The notes under the pieces are model-generated. The model ran no database searches and was not told the origin of the DNA. It saw nothing but the letters and a program-made list of their open reading frames with translations. The position numbers were made by a program, and so were the translations under genes. 32,240 bases of DNA from Bacillota bacterium. Lineage in GTDB: Bacteria; Bacillota; Dethiobacteria; DTU022. The first letter of the stretch is position 1, and each line of letters starts with the position of its first letter. Positions 1-7,276 of this stretch are shown in pieces. The stretch lies in contig VGTO01000016.1 in assembly GCA_016874655.1 (NCBI GenBank), positions 1-32,240 of the forward strand. The letters run 5' to 3'.

Positions 1-249
1 GCTACTGCCGGTTCAGGAGACCTGCTGACCGGTTTGATCACATCCTTTATTGCCCAGGGAATATGCCCGGAAAAAGCGGCCATGGCGGGAACTTACATCC
101 ACGGCCTGGCCGGAGACCTGCTGCCTCCGGGGCGCGGTCACAGTGCCAGGGATATATTAATGCAGTATAAGCAAGCTTTTCAATTGCTTGAAACGGTTGA
201 TTTGGTTTTGCCCGGCAACCCATTTTTATCAAAGCTTCGCCCACTTTAA
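1..249 (+). CDS. nnrD: NAD(P)HX dehydratase, C-terminal fragment
   Basis: The reading frame is open from the first base and stops with TAA, so this is the 3' end of a gene that starts outside the window. The opening residues ATAGSGDLLTGLI match the conserved G(T/S)GD-x-L-(A/T)G nucleotide-binding signature of the ribokinase-like NnrD/YjeF C-terminal domain. That domain dehydrates ATP- or ADP-dependently the hydrated, damaged forms of NADH and NADPH. The following helix (AAMAGTYIHGLAGDLL) is also typical, with the usual Ala-Gly-His-Gly-Ala/Leu-Ala-Gly-Asp pattern. Only about 82 residues are present. In many Bacillota the bifunctional Nnr gene lies near alr, and alr is found three genes downstream, which supports the call. 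Whether the missing N-terminal epimerase domain is fused cannot be seen. Confidence 0.87.
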   Translation, partial: ATAGSGDLLTGLITSFIAQGICPEKAAMAGTYIHGLAGDLLPPGRGHSARDILMQYKQAFQLLETVDLVLPGNPFLSKLRPL

Positions 250-270
250 TTATTTACAGGGGGTTTTATC

Positions 271-1509
271 ATGCTCGAATGTATGATGACTGCTGAACAA
301 AAAGCTTTGCGTGATGAAGTGCGCGCCTTTGTAAAAGAAGATGTCGATAAACAGCTATTAAGGGATATGGACGAAGATAAGATCCGCTACCCCAGGGAAT
401 ATCTGCAGAAAGCGGCAGCCCGTAGCCTACTGGGTTTACGTTTTCCGGAAAAATATGGGGGCAGGGGGTTGCCCTGGACTACAGAAATAATTGCGCTTGA
501 AGAGGTAGGTGTTCTTGGTACCTCGCTGGGTTGTCTCTACTCTCTGGTCAGCATAGTTGGGGAAGCGATTAACAAATTTGGTTCTGAACAGCTAAAAGAA
601 AAATATTTGAAACCGACTATTGAAGGTAAACTGACTACTGCGGAGGCGCTTACCGAGCCGCGGGGCGGTTCCGACTTTTTTGGCGCTACCTGCACGGCCA
701 GAAAAGATGGTAACCGCTACATCTTAAACGGTCAGAAACGTTTTGTGGTCGGCTCTGAAGGCGCCGACTACTTTATGGTTTATGCCCGTACCGATCCGGC
801 TGGTCCCCCACATAAATCAATCAGCGCCTTCATTGTTGATCGCTGTCCAGAAGTAAAAGCGGAGTACCTCTATGGGCTGATGGGCACCCGGGGCGGGGGA
901 ACTGGCCGTCTTGTTTTTAATGATGTTTCAGTGCCGGCTGAAAACTTACTGGGAGAGGAAAATGGAGGCTCGGCCATCTTTTACCAGATGATGATCCCAG
1001 AGAGAATGACCAGCTCCGGCGGGGCGCTTGGCATGGGCCGCGCTGCCCTGGAAGTGGCTGCCCGCTACAGCACCCGTCGTAAAGCGTTTAACACCGAGAT
1101 TAAAAACTTTCAGGCCGTCAGCTTTAAAGTGGCAGACAGTATCACCCTGCTTGACACTGCTCGCGGCATCGTCTATCTTGCCGCCTGTGCAGTGGATGCC
1201 GGCGATCAGGCCGGGCGTTCCCGTCGCTTGGTATCGGAAGCAAAAAAGGTTGCGACAGAAAATGCCTGGATAATAGTTAATAATGCGATGCAAATTATGG
1301 GCGGAATCGGTTATACTAATGTTTATCCGATCGAAAAAATGCTCAGGGATGTTCGCCTGATCATGATCTGGACCGGTACCAACGAAATCATGGATCTGAT
1401 CATTCAGCATGAGTACTACAAAGAGCTCGCTGCAGAAGGTTATAAGGCACGCGATATTGAACTTGATGCTGCCGAAGCCGATCAGGTTGACGAAAAAATC
1501 TACGAGTAA
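271..1509 (+). CDS. acyl-CoA dehydrogenase family flavoprotein
   Basis: This 412-residue protein has the full acyl-CoA dehydrogenase fold: an N-terminal helical domain, the FAD/substrate signature around residues 122-135 ([14 protein letters not shown]), a middle beta domain, and a C-terminal helical domain with the GGIGYT motif near 344-349. It should oxidise an acyl-CoA to the trans-2-enoyl-CoA and pass electrons to ETF. The glutamate used as catalytic base in short- and medium-chain enzymes (the E of YEGT) is replaced by Thr368 in IWTGTNE. Glu244 in IPERM aligns by eye with the alternative base position used by isovaleryl- and long-chain acyl-CoA dehydrogenases, so activity is probably kept. 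The ATG follows an AGGGGG-type ribosome site. It is 21 bp after nnrD and 34 bp before hom. Substrate is unknown; chain length or branching cannot be read from sequence alone. Confidence 0.9.
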   Translation: MLECMMTAEQKALRDEVRAFVKEDVDKQLLRDMDEDKIRYPREYLQKAAARSLLGLRFPEKYGGRGLPWTTEIIALEEVGVLGTSLGCLYSLVSIVGEAINKFGSEQLKEKYLKPTIEGKLTTAEALTEPRGGSDFFGATCTARKDGNRYILNGQKRFVVGSEGADYFMVYARTDPAGPPHKSISAFIVDRCPEVKAEYLYGLMGTRGGGTGRLVFNDVSVPAENLLGEENGGSAIFYQMMIPERMTSSGGALGMGRAALEVAARYSTRRKAFNTEIKNFQAVSFKVADSITLLDTARGIVYLAACAVDAGDQAGRSRRLVSEAKKVATENAWIIVNNAMQIMGGIGYTNVYPIEKMLRDVRLIMIWTGTNEIMDLIIQHEYYKELAAEGYKARDIELDAAEADQVDEKIYE

Positions 1510-1543
1510 GCAATAATTAAAGCAAAAGGGAGCCTGGTATTAA

Positions 1544-2833
1544 ATGGGGAAACAAATGATAAAGGTAGGCCTGATCGGCCTGGGAACGATTGGCGGTAGT
1601 GTCGTAAAGTTATTTGAAAACAACTTAAGCAACATTAATAAAAAAAACGATCTGCAGCTGGTCCTGGAGCGGGTTGCCGAACGCGATCCTGAAAAGCTAA
1701 AAAGCTTAAAAATACCGACCGAAAACAAGCTATCCGATGCTTTTAAATTGGTAAAAGACCCGGAGATCGATATTGTCATTGAACTGATTGGCGGGATCGA
1801 GCCCGCTCGGTCGCTGATCAGGGAAGCTCTTGAAAACGGTAAATATGTGGTTACAGCCAATAAAGATTTAATTGCTACTCACGGCGACGAGCTGCTGGAA
1901 CTGGCCCGCTCCAAGAACTTAAATATCTTTTACGAGGCCAGTGTGGGTGGCGGTATTCCCCTGATTCGTCCTTTAAAATACAGCCTGGTCGGCGACCGGA
2001 TCAAAAGGGTCGTTGGCATACTAAACGGAACAACAAACTATATCCTGACCCGCATGAGCTACGAAGGGCTCGAATTTGACGCTGCCCTGGCTCAGGCTCA
2101 GGAAAACGGTTTTGCCGAAGCAGACCCCTCAAGCGACATTGAAGGTCGCGATGCGTCTTATAAGTTGATGATCATGGCCGGCTTGGCCTTCGGTTGTTCG
2201 ATTGATCCAGCCCGGGTTTACGTGGAAGGCATCACCGGCATTACTGCCGGTGATATCAACTATGCCCGTGAAATCGGATGTGTCATTAAGCTGCTGGCCA
2301 TCGGTGAAGAGTTGCCTACCGGCATTGCCCTGAGAGTGCATCCGGCAATGATAGCCCAAAGCCACCCCCTGGCCTCGGTGAACAATGAATTTAATGCCGT
2401 TTTTATCGAGGGCGAAGCGGTTGGCGATGTTATGCTCTATGGCCGCGGAGCAGGTGGTAGCCCAACTTCCACGGCCATTATGGCGGATGTGGTTGAAGCG
2501 GCCCGATGCAAAAGCGGCCATGCGGTATGCAGCGTTGTTGAAAATAAAACTACCGGCACGGTCTATGTGCCAATCGAAGAGTTAAGCAGCCGCTTTTATC
2601 TGCGTTTTCTGGCTGAAGATCGCCCGGGAGTGCTCGCTGCCTTCTCTAAAGTTTTTGGTGACCATCAGGTCAGCCTGGATATGGTCATTCAGAAACGCCG
2701 AGTGGGAGATCTGGCAGAGATCGTTCTGGTTACTCACCTTGTAAGCGAAGCTGCTTTTCGAACAGCACTTGACCAGGTTATGAACCTGGTGATGATCAGG
2801 CCTAACCCCAGCACCATCCGCTTAATGCTTTAG
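1544..2833 (+). CDS. hom: homoserine dehydrogenase
   Basis: The 429-residue product reduces aspartate semialdehyde to homoserine with NAD(P)H, the branch point to threonine and methionine. The N-terminal Rossmann motif is GLGTIGG (residues 12-18). The family motifs follow: TANKDLIA near 104-111, GILNGTTNYILT near 158-169, and the catalytic GRDASYK with Lys207. A C-terminal ACT domain starts near residue 351 (FLAEDRPGVLAAFSKVF), so feedback inhibition by an amino acid, usually threonine, is expected. Length and domain order are those of the common bacterial monofunctional enzyme. I keep the ATG at 1544 because an AAAGGGAG site lies about 11 bp upstream; a second in-frame ATG at 1556 lacks a well-placed site. 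Thr genes (thrB, thrC) that often accompany hom are not in this window. Confidence 0.96.
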   Translation: MGKQMIKVGLIGLGTIGGSVVKLFENNLSNINKKNDLQLVLERVAERDPEKLKSLKIPTENKLSDAFKLVKDPEIDIVIELIGGIEPARSLIREALENGKYVVTANKDLIATHGDELLELARSKNLNIFYEASVGGGIPLIRPLKYSLVGDRIKRVVGILNGTTNYILTRMSYEGLEFDAALAQAQENGFAEADPSSDIEGRDASYKLMIMAGLAFGCSIDPARVYVEGITGITAGDINYAREIGCVIKLLAIGEELPTGIALRVHPAMIAQSHPLASVNNEFNAVFIEGEAVGDVMLYGRGAGGSPTSTAIMADVVEAARCKSGHAVCSVVENKTTGTVYVPIEELSSRFYLRFLAEDRPGVLAAFSKVFGDHQVSLDMVIQKRRVGDLAEIVLVTHLVSEAAFRTALDQVMNLVMIRPNPSTIRLML

Positions 2834-2848
2834 GATTGAGGGAGAATT

Positions 2849-4036
2849 ATGGGTTCAATTTATTCCGCCCGTCCTGCCTGGGTTGAAATTAACCTGGATC
2901 ACATCGCTCACAATATCGGCCAGTTCAGGCAGCTGGTGGCTCCCCAAACGCAGATCATGGCCGTTGTCAAAGCCGATGGTTACGGCCATGGGGCGGTGAT
3001 GATCGGTAAAACCGCGCTTGCCGCCGGTGCAGAAAGCTTAGCTGTTGCTTTTGTTGAAGAGGCCATTTATCTGCGTCAGGCCGGTATTGATGCGCCGATC
3101 CTCCTGCTAGGTTATACCGATCCGGTGCAATTTGCCGCCCTGATGGAATATAAACTTACCCCAACCGTTTTCGATTTCCCAACCGCGGCTGATTTTTCAA
3201 AGCAGGCACTAACTGCAGGCGTTGTTTTACCCCTTCATCTAAAAGTCGATACGGGGATGGGACGTGTTGGCATCCTGCCGACAGAGGCGGCCTCCGTTAC
3301 AGAGCAGATTGCAAGCCTTCCTGCATTAAAAATTGAAGGGTTCTTTACCCACCTTGCTTCAGCTGAAGACGAGGATCAGGCTTACACCAAAGAGCAGCTA
3401 AACAAGTTCAACCAGGTTATAGAAATCCTGAAAGCTAAGAACATCAGCATTCCCCTGATTCACGCTGCCAACAGCGCGGCAGCGCTTAAGCTACCTGGTG
3501 CCCACTATAACCTGATTCGTCTCGGTCTTGCTCTCTACGGGCATTACCCTGCTCTCTCCTTAAGCGAGTGCAGCCTGGTTTTAAAACCTGCTCTCACCTT
3601 CAAAAGCAGAGTGGTAATGGTTAAGAAATTGCCGCCGGGCAGTTGTATCAGTTACGGCTGCACTTACAAGACATCAGCTGCTGAACTAATTGCTACTGTC
3701 CCTATAGGTTACGCTGATGGCTATAGCCGCTTGCTCTCAAATCAGGGAGAGGTATTGATCCGTGGGGTGCGGGCTCCGGTTGTGGGCAGAGTCTGCATGG
3801 ATCATTTGATGGTTGACGTTACTCATATTCCGGGGACGCAGCGCGGCGACGAAGTAATTTTATACGGCAAGCAGGGAGCGGAGGAAATCACGATCGAAGA
3901 AGCGGCCGCTTTAAGCGGTACCGTTAACTATGAGCTTCTTTGTGCGGTGGATAAGCGGGTTTCACGCTTTTATTACAGGGATAGCCGTTTGGTCGCCATT
4001 CATGATTTTATTGAGAATCAAAATTTTGATCATTAA
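2849..4036 (+). CDS. alr: alanine racemase
   Basis: A fold-type III PLP enzyme of 395 residues that interconverts L- and D-alanine for peptidoglycan. The PLP-binding lysine is Lys41 in AVVKADGYGHG, and the second catalytic base is Tyr269 in SYGCTYKT. The active-site CMD motif (316-318) and the Y-A-D-G-Y-S-R stretch (288-294) are also present. The gene starts 15 bp after hom behind a GGGAG site, so it looks co-transcribed. Its last 29 bp overlap the convergent flavoprotein gene; the overlap includes a 14-bp perfect palindrome. Length is normal for the family, and no truncation is seen. The association with nnrD upstream is common in Gram-positive genomes. Confidence 0.97.
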   Translation: MGSIYSARPAWVEINLDHIAHNIGQFRQLVAPQTQIMAVVKADGYGHGAVMIGKTALAAGAESLAVAFVEEAIYLRQAGIDAPILLLGYTDPVQFAALMEYKLTPTVFDFPTAADFSKQALTAGVVLPLHLKVDTGMGRVGILPTEAASVTEQIASLPALKIEGFFTHLASAEDEDQAYTKEQLNKFNQVIEILKAKNISIPLIHAANSAAALKLPGAHYNLIRLGLALYGHYPALSLSECSLVLKPALTFKSRVVMVKKLPPGSCISYGCTYKTSAAELIATVPIGYADGYSRLLSNQGEVLIRGVRAPVVGRVCMDHLMVDVTHIPGTQRGDEVILYGKQGAEEITIEEAAALSGTVNYELLCAVDKRVSRFYYRDSRLVAIHDFIENQNFDH

Positions 4037-5138
4037 ACCACAGCTGATTTTCAATCAGCCGGGCGATTTGCGGTGGTACTGCTGAAGGGTATAATAGCGA
4101 TTGCGCCTGCAGCATTACTGTTCCCGCCAGGGTTGGCAAAAAGTAGCGGCGAAAATGATGTTTAAAGAGACGGTTATAGTAAACAGCGGCATCCTGGCCC
4201 GCTGTTTTTGCTTCTCTGATTGCCTGCACGGCAAGCCTGGCACTTTTGAAGCAGTTATAGAGCCCCTCTCCTGAAAAAGGCTCTATTAGGCCGGCGGCGT
4301 CGCCGATCAACAGCAGGTTTCCCTTTGCCACTTTGCTCACCGGGCCCAGAAAGGGAAGGGGCCAGCTTTTCAGCGTACCTTGTTCTGGGATCGAGCCGAA
4401 AAGCTGAGTATAAGCCTTAAACAGCGCTTTACGGCCGCAAAGGCCGCCAACGCCGCGGTTAAGCCAGCCTTTGCCATGAAAAGCCCAACCTATACCGCCT
4501 CGAAAAGGCAGTGGGAAGAATTCCAGCTGTGGCCAATTATCTGCTGGATCAGCCCGAAGCTCTTTTTCTGGTATGATCTCAGCCAGCCCCCAGCCGCAGA
4601 TCTTTTTTCGCCAACTGCGATCTACGCCCCCGAGCTCGGCGCAACGGCCTAATGCCCCGTCGGCGGCGATTAAGTAGCGGGTGCTGATGGTGCTTTGCTC
4701 TCTCTCTTTGCGGAAGTGAATTAAATAATCGGTTGTCCGCTGATCTGCTTCTGCGTCGGCAGTCTCTATCCCTTTAAGAGCGGCTTCCTCGAGCAGAACA
4801 GCCCCTTTTTGGCTGGCGTAGGCAGCCAGAAGCTGATCAAAAGAACTTCGCTGCACCAGGTAGCCCAGGAGTACAGTCGAATTGTGGCTGTTACTTTTAT
4901 TCTTTTTGATGATGGAGAGGTGGTAAACGGGTTCGGCATTGCCAGGAGGCAGATAGAAATCTTCAGGCAGCAAAGTTAGCGCACGTGCAGAGATAAACCC
5001 GCCGCATAGTTTTTGGCGTGGAAAACTTATCTGCTCAATGATGGCCGTTTTCAGGCCGGCTTCAGCCGCTGTGGTGGCAGCAAGCGCTCCGGCAGGGCCG
5101 GCCCCCACCACTACCAGATCGTAAGAGTCATTTTTCAT
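4008..5138 (-). CDS. geranylgeranyl reductase family FAD-dependent oxidoreductase
   Basis: The 376-residue protein begins with a dinucleotide-binding motif GAGPAGALAA (residues 12-21). It carries the second FAD motif LLIGDAAGLIEPFSGEGL in the last third, diagnostic of the PHBH/geranylgeranyl-reductase flavoprotein superfamily. The CGG motif near residue 45 (KLCGGFIS) is typical of the geranylgeranyl reductase subgroup. Members reduce prenyl chains or other polyunsaturated groups; some act as general FAD-dependent oxidoreductases, so the substrate here is open. No transmembrane segment is obvious. The start ATG has no good Shine-Dalgarno sequence, and a TGATAAAAT extended -10-like element lies only about 5 bp before it, so a very short leader or an unnoticed different start is possible. 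It converges on alr with 29 bp of coding overlap. Confidence 0.82.
   Translation of the reverse strand: MKNDSYDLVVVGAGPAGALAATTAAEAGLKTAIIEQISFPRQKLCGGFISARALTLLPEDFYLPPGNAEPVYHLSIIKKNKSNSHNSTVLLGYLVQRSSFDQLLAAYASQKGAVLLEEAALKGIETADAEADQRTTDYLIHFRKEREQSTISTRYLIAADGALGRCAELGGVDRSWRKKICGWGLAEIIPEKELRADPADNWPQLEFFPLPFRGGIGWAFHGKGWLNRGVGGLCGRKALFKAYTQLFGSIPEQGTLKSWPLPFLGPVSKVAKGNLLLIGDAAGLIEPFSGEGLYNCFKSARLAVQAIREAKTAGQDAAVYYNRLFKHHFRRYFLPTLAGTVMLQAQSLLYPSAVPPQIARLIENQLWFNDQNFDSQ
4017..4030. repeat. 14-bp perfect palindrome in the convergent alr/flavoprotein overlap
   Basis: ATCAAAATTTTGAT reads identically on both strands and lies inside the 29-bp coding overlap of the two convergent genes. It therefore encodes the same tetrapeptide Gln-Asn-Phe-Asp near both C-termini. 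It could act as a weak bidirectional transcription stop, but it is AT-only at the centre and has no GC-rich stem, so that is speculative. Confidence 0.6.
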
Positions 5139-5325
5139 AACTCATTTTATCATGTTAGAGTAAAATAACGACTCCAGCTAGCCGGTACTGCTCAGCATCC
5201 TTATTTTTTAAAAGATTTTATTTTTTCGTTGATGAAGATAGTTAATTATTGGGGTCGATGTGTTACGATAGCCTCATCAATACCCTTTTCAGATTGGAGA
5301 AAAATTTTGCAAGGAGGCGATCAAA

Positions 5326-5547
5326 CTGGCCTGGATTCCCTATTTGATTATAGCGTTGGGTATCATCATGCTGCTCTTAATACCCTTTCTCGTACACATC
5401 ATTCGCACTGATCCAATGCGGGTAGTACGCTCGGTATGGCACGAAGCCGTTACTCCCAAATTTGCAGAAATGATTGGCATTCTGGTCGTGCTGATTGCCT
5501 TTATCGGCGGTCTGTGGGCAATCTTTAAGGGGCTTAGACTCCTTTAA
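5326..5547 (+). CDS. small two-helix membrane protein, unrecognised
   Basis: I do not recognise this family. About 73 residues form two hydrophobic helices, one at the very N-terminus (from IPYLIIALG to about HIIR) and one in the C-terminal half (ILVVLIAFIGGLWAIF), joined by a short charged loop. This is the layout of a small integral membrane protein. The start is unusual. A near-perfect AAGGAGG lies at 5311-5317, and the best-spaced codon in frame is CTG at 5326 (8 bp). The first common start codon in frame, TTG at 5344, is 26 bp away, which is too far. I therefore choose CTG with modest confidence. It ends 18 bp before the next gene and is probably co-transcribed with it. Confidence 0.62.
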   Translation: MAWIPYLIIALGIIMLLLIPFLVHIIRTDPMRVVRSVWHEAVTPKFAEMIGILVVLIAFIGGLWAIFKGLRLL

Positions 5548-5565
5548 GAACGGAGTTGGTTGAGA

Positions 5566-6402
5566 ATGAGAATCATGAAGTTTTTGTTCTTTATGTTCTT
5601 CGGTTTGATCATCTTAATTATTGCCAGCTATGCTATTCCGCTGCCTGCTTCCATGCCTCAGGCCTGGTCAGGTGATCGCAATCTTTTCACCGCTCTGGCA
5701 GCATTATTCTATGGACTGATCAGCCTGGTCTGGCTTTATATCTTTATTGTCCGCGGCGCCTGGAGAAATGCGGGACAAACTATAACTGAATTGGCAACCC
5801 TTGGTTTTTCATTAAAAGAAAAGAATCTGTTCCTGAGGCGTTTAAAAACTATTCCTGGCATAAGGCCGGCTGAAGTGACGATCAGACCGGCATATCGCTT
5901 AGAGCCCTGGCGTGTGGAAATAAGGGTTGAACCTGCCTATGATGGCTATCTGGCCATGGGCATTCGAAAGCCGTTACTGGTAAAAAGAGATATGACAGAA
6001 TTACTAATTGATTCTTTTCCGTACAACGAGATGCAAATTCTTGCTGAAGATGAGGCTGCTGCAACTCTTTTCCTTACTGCCCCGGCAGTGGAAGATCACT
6101 TTGCAACATTTATTAATCAGCTTGGAGCAGTGAGCGGCTGGGAAATCTATTTTGAACCCAAACGAGTTTGGGCATCAATCCGCACCTATCATCTAATCAC
6201 CTGGCAGGTTACCGAGTGGGTGGAATCACTCTTACAGCTACCCGCACTAAAGCCGGTCAGGGAGGGGCATGAACTGGTGCAAGAATACTGCGAAAAGTAC
6301 GGCTCTGATCAGGACGAGGATAGTGTTGAAGCAGCAAAGAAAATCTTAAAAAAAGTTCCTTTCTCGTTGTCTGAAAAGTCCACTGAACTGCGAGAAGAAT
6401 AA
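5566..6402 (+). CDS. membrane-anchored protein of unknown function
   Basis: No family is recognised. The product has about 278 residues, counted from the ATG at 5566, which is 9-10 bp after an ACGGAG site; a TTG six bases earlier is too close to that site. Two hydrophobic segments occupy the first 60 residues (FLFFMFFGLIILIIASYAI and LFTALAALFYGLISLVWLYIFIV). They are followed by a roughly 210-residue soluble part with mixed alpha/beta composition and a strongly charged C-terminus. By the positive-inside rule the long tail is probably cytoplasmic. With the preceding two-helix protein it forms a small membrane unit just upstream of the two-component/HtrA genes. A link to envelope sensing is only inferred from this location. 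Confidence 0.75.
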   Translation: MRIMKFLFFMFFGLIILIIASYAIPLPASMPQAWSGDRNLFTALAALFYGLISLVWLYIFIVRGAWRNAGQTITELATLGFSLKEKNLFLRRLKTIPGIRPAEVTIRPAYRLEPWRVEIRVEPAYDGYLAMGIRKPLLVKRDMTELLIDSFPYNEMQILAEDEAAATLFLTAPAVEDHFATFINQLGAVSGWEIYFEPKRVWASIRTYHLITWQVTEWVESLLQLPALKPVREGHELVQEYCEKYGSDQDEDSVEAAKKILKKVPFSLSEKSTELREE

Positions 6403-6464
6403 TGATGAGTGAAAAAACCTACCTTATTGACACCAGTGCTATTTTCAAAAGATATGCAGAATAA
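6402..6464 (+). pseudogene. relic of a PIN-domain (VapC-like) toxin N-terminus
   Basis: Overlapping the stop of the previous gene (TAATG), a 20-codon frame reads MMSEKTYLIDTSAIFKRYAE and then stops. The segment YLIDTSAIFKRY is what the first strand and helix of a PIN-domain ribonuclease look like, including the first metal-binding aspartate followed by T/S-A/N-I/L. None of the other PIN acidic motifs follows in any frame before the response regulator gene. It is best read as a decayed fragment of a VapC-type toxin gene, without a recognisable antitoxin. The match is short, so a chance resemblance remains possible. Confidence 0.5.
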
Positions 6465-6571
6465 CCCGCTCAATGCGTAGATTTTGCCGCAAATTTATGG
6501 CAGTTACTCATTAGCTTTATAGTTTATTATGAATTAGAATGGTAGAAGTAAAACAGGGAGGCAGTTTTAAG

Positions 6572-7276
6572 GTGAACGAGCTGATTTATATCGCTGATGA
6601 TGAAACCAATATCCGCGAAGTGGTTAAATCATTTTTGGAAAGCGAAGGATACCGGGTTACCGCTTTTGAAGACGGCGACCAGCTCCTGGCTTCTTTTCAG
6701 GAAGAACCATGCGACCTGATCATCTTAGATATCATGATGCCCGGCTCCAGCGGTTTTGATGTCTGCCGTCAGATTCGCCAAACAAGCACTGTGCCAATCA
6801 TTATGCTGACTGCCCGCGATAGTGACCTTGATTATGCCACTGGTATTAACCTTGGCAGTGATGATTACTTTACCAAACCTTTTTCAGCGATGTCTTTAGT
6901 GATGAGGGTTAAGGCTATCTTTCGCCGTGTTGAATATGAGAGAGCCGCTAGCAATAGAGCCAGTGATAGTTTGTTAACCTTTGCCGACCTGGAGCTTAAC
7001 CAGCAAAGCAAAAAAGTACTACTCGCTGATAAACCGGTAGAACTGACCCCCAATGAGTATAATCTGTTGGCGTACCTCCTGGAAAACAGCGATCGGGCTG
7101 TATCCAGGGAAGAGCTGCTCAATAACATCTGGGGCTATACCTGCGAAGTCGAGACAAGGGCGGCCGATGATACAGTGCGCAGGTTGCGCAAAAAAATAGC
7201 GGATGGAAAAGTTGTTATTGAGACGGTGTGGGGTTTTGGCTTTCGCTTAAAGGAGAAATCGGCAAGTGACAAATGA
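6572..7276 (+). CDS. OmpR/PhoB-family response regulator (CssR-like)
   Basis: A receiver domain occupies residues 1-120, with acidic pair D9/D10, phospho-acceptor Asp53 in LIILDIMMP, the T of MLTARD and the K of TKPF. A winged-helix DNA-binding domain follows (from about 140; LTPNEYNLLAYLLEN, then AADDTVRRLRKKI and the wing VETVWGFGFRL). The frame is open from an ATG at 6539. However, GTG at 6572 is 10 bp after a strong AGGGAGG and places the first strand at the normal position, so I use it (234 residues). The kinase gene overlaps its end by 11 bp. With kinase and HtrA downstream, the trio resembles CssRS-HtrA of bacilli. The assignment to secretion or envelope stress comes from context, not from the sequence of the regulator itself. 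Confidence 0.93.
   Translation: MNELIYIADDETNIREVVKSFLESEGYRVTAFEDGDQLLASFQEEPCDLIILDIMMPGSSGFDVCRQIRQTSTVPIIMLTARDSDLDYATGINLGSDDYFTKPFSAMSLVMRVKAIFRRVEYERAASNRASDSLLTFADLELNQQSKKVLLADKPVELTPNEYNLLAYLLENSDRAVSREELLNNIWGYTCEVETRAADDTVRRLRKKIADGKVVIETVWGFGFRLKEKSASDK

Noticed and set aside
946-1410. 154-codon minus-strand frame inside the acyl-CoA dehydrogenase gene
   Set aside because: Antisense shadow of a clear gene; no family resemblance.
5229-5411. 60-codon ATG frame before the small membrane protein
   Set aside because: It overlaps the better-supported frame, has no ribosome site and an unprotein-like composition; the strong AAGGAGG lies inside it.
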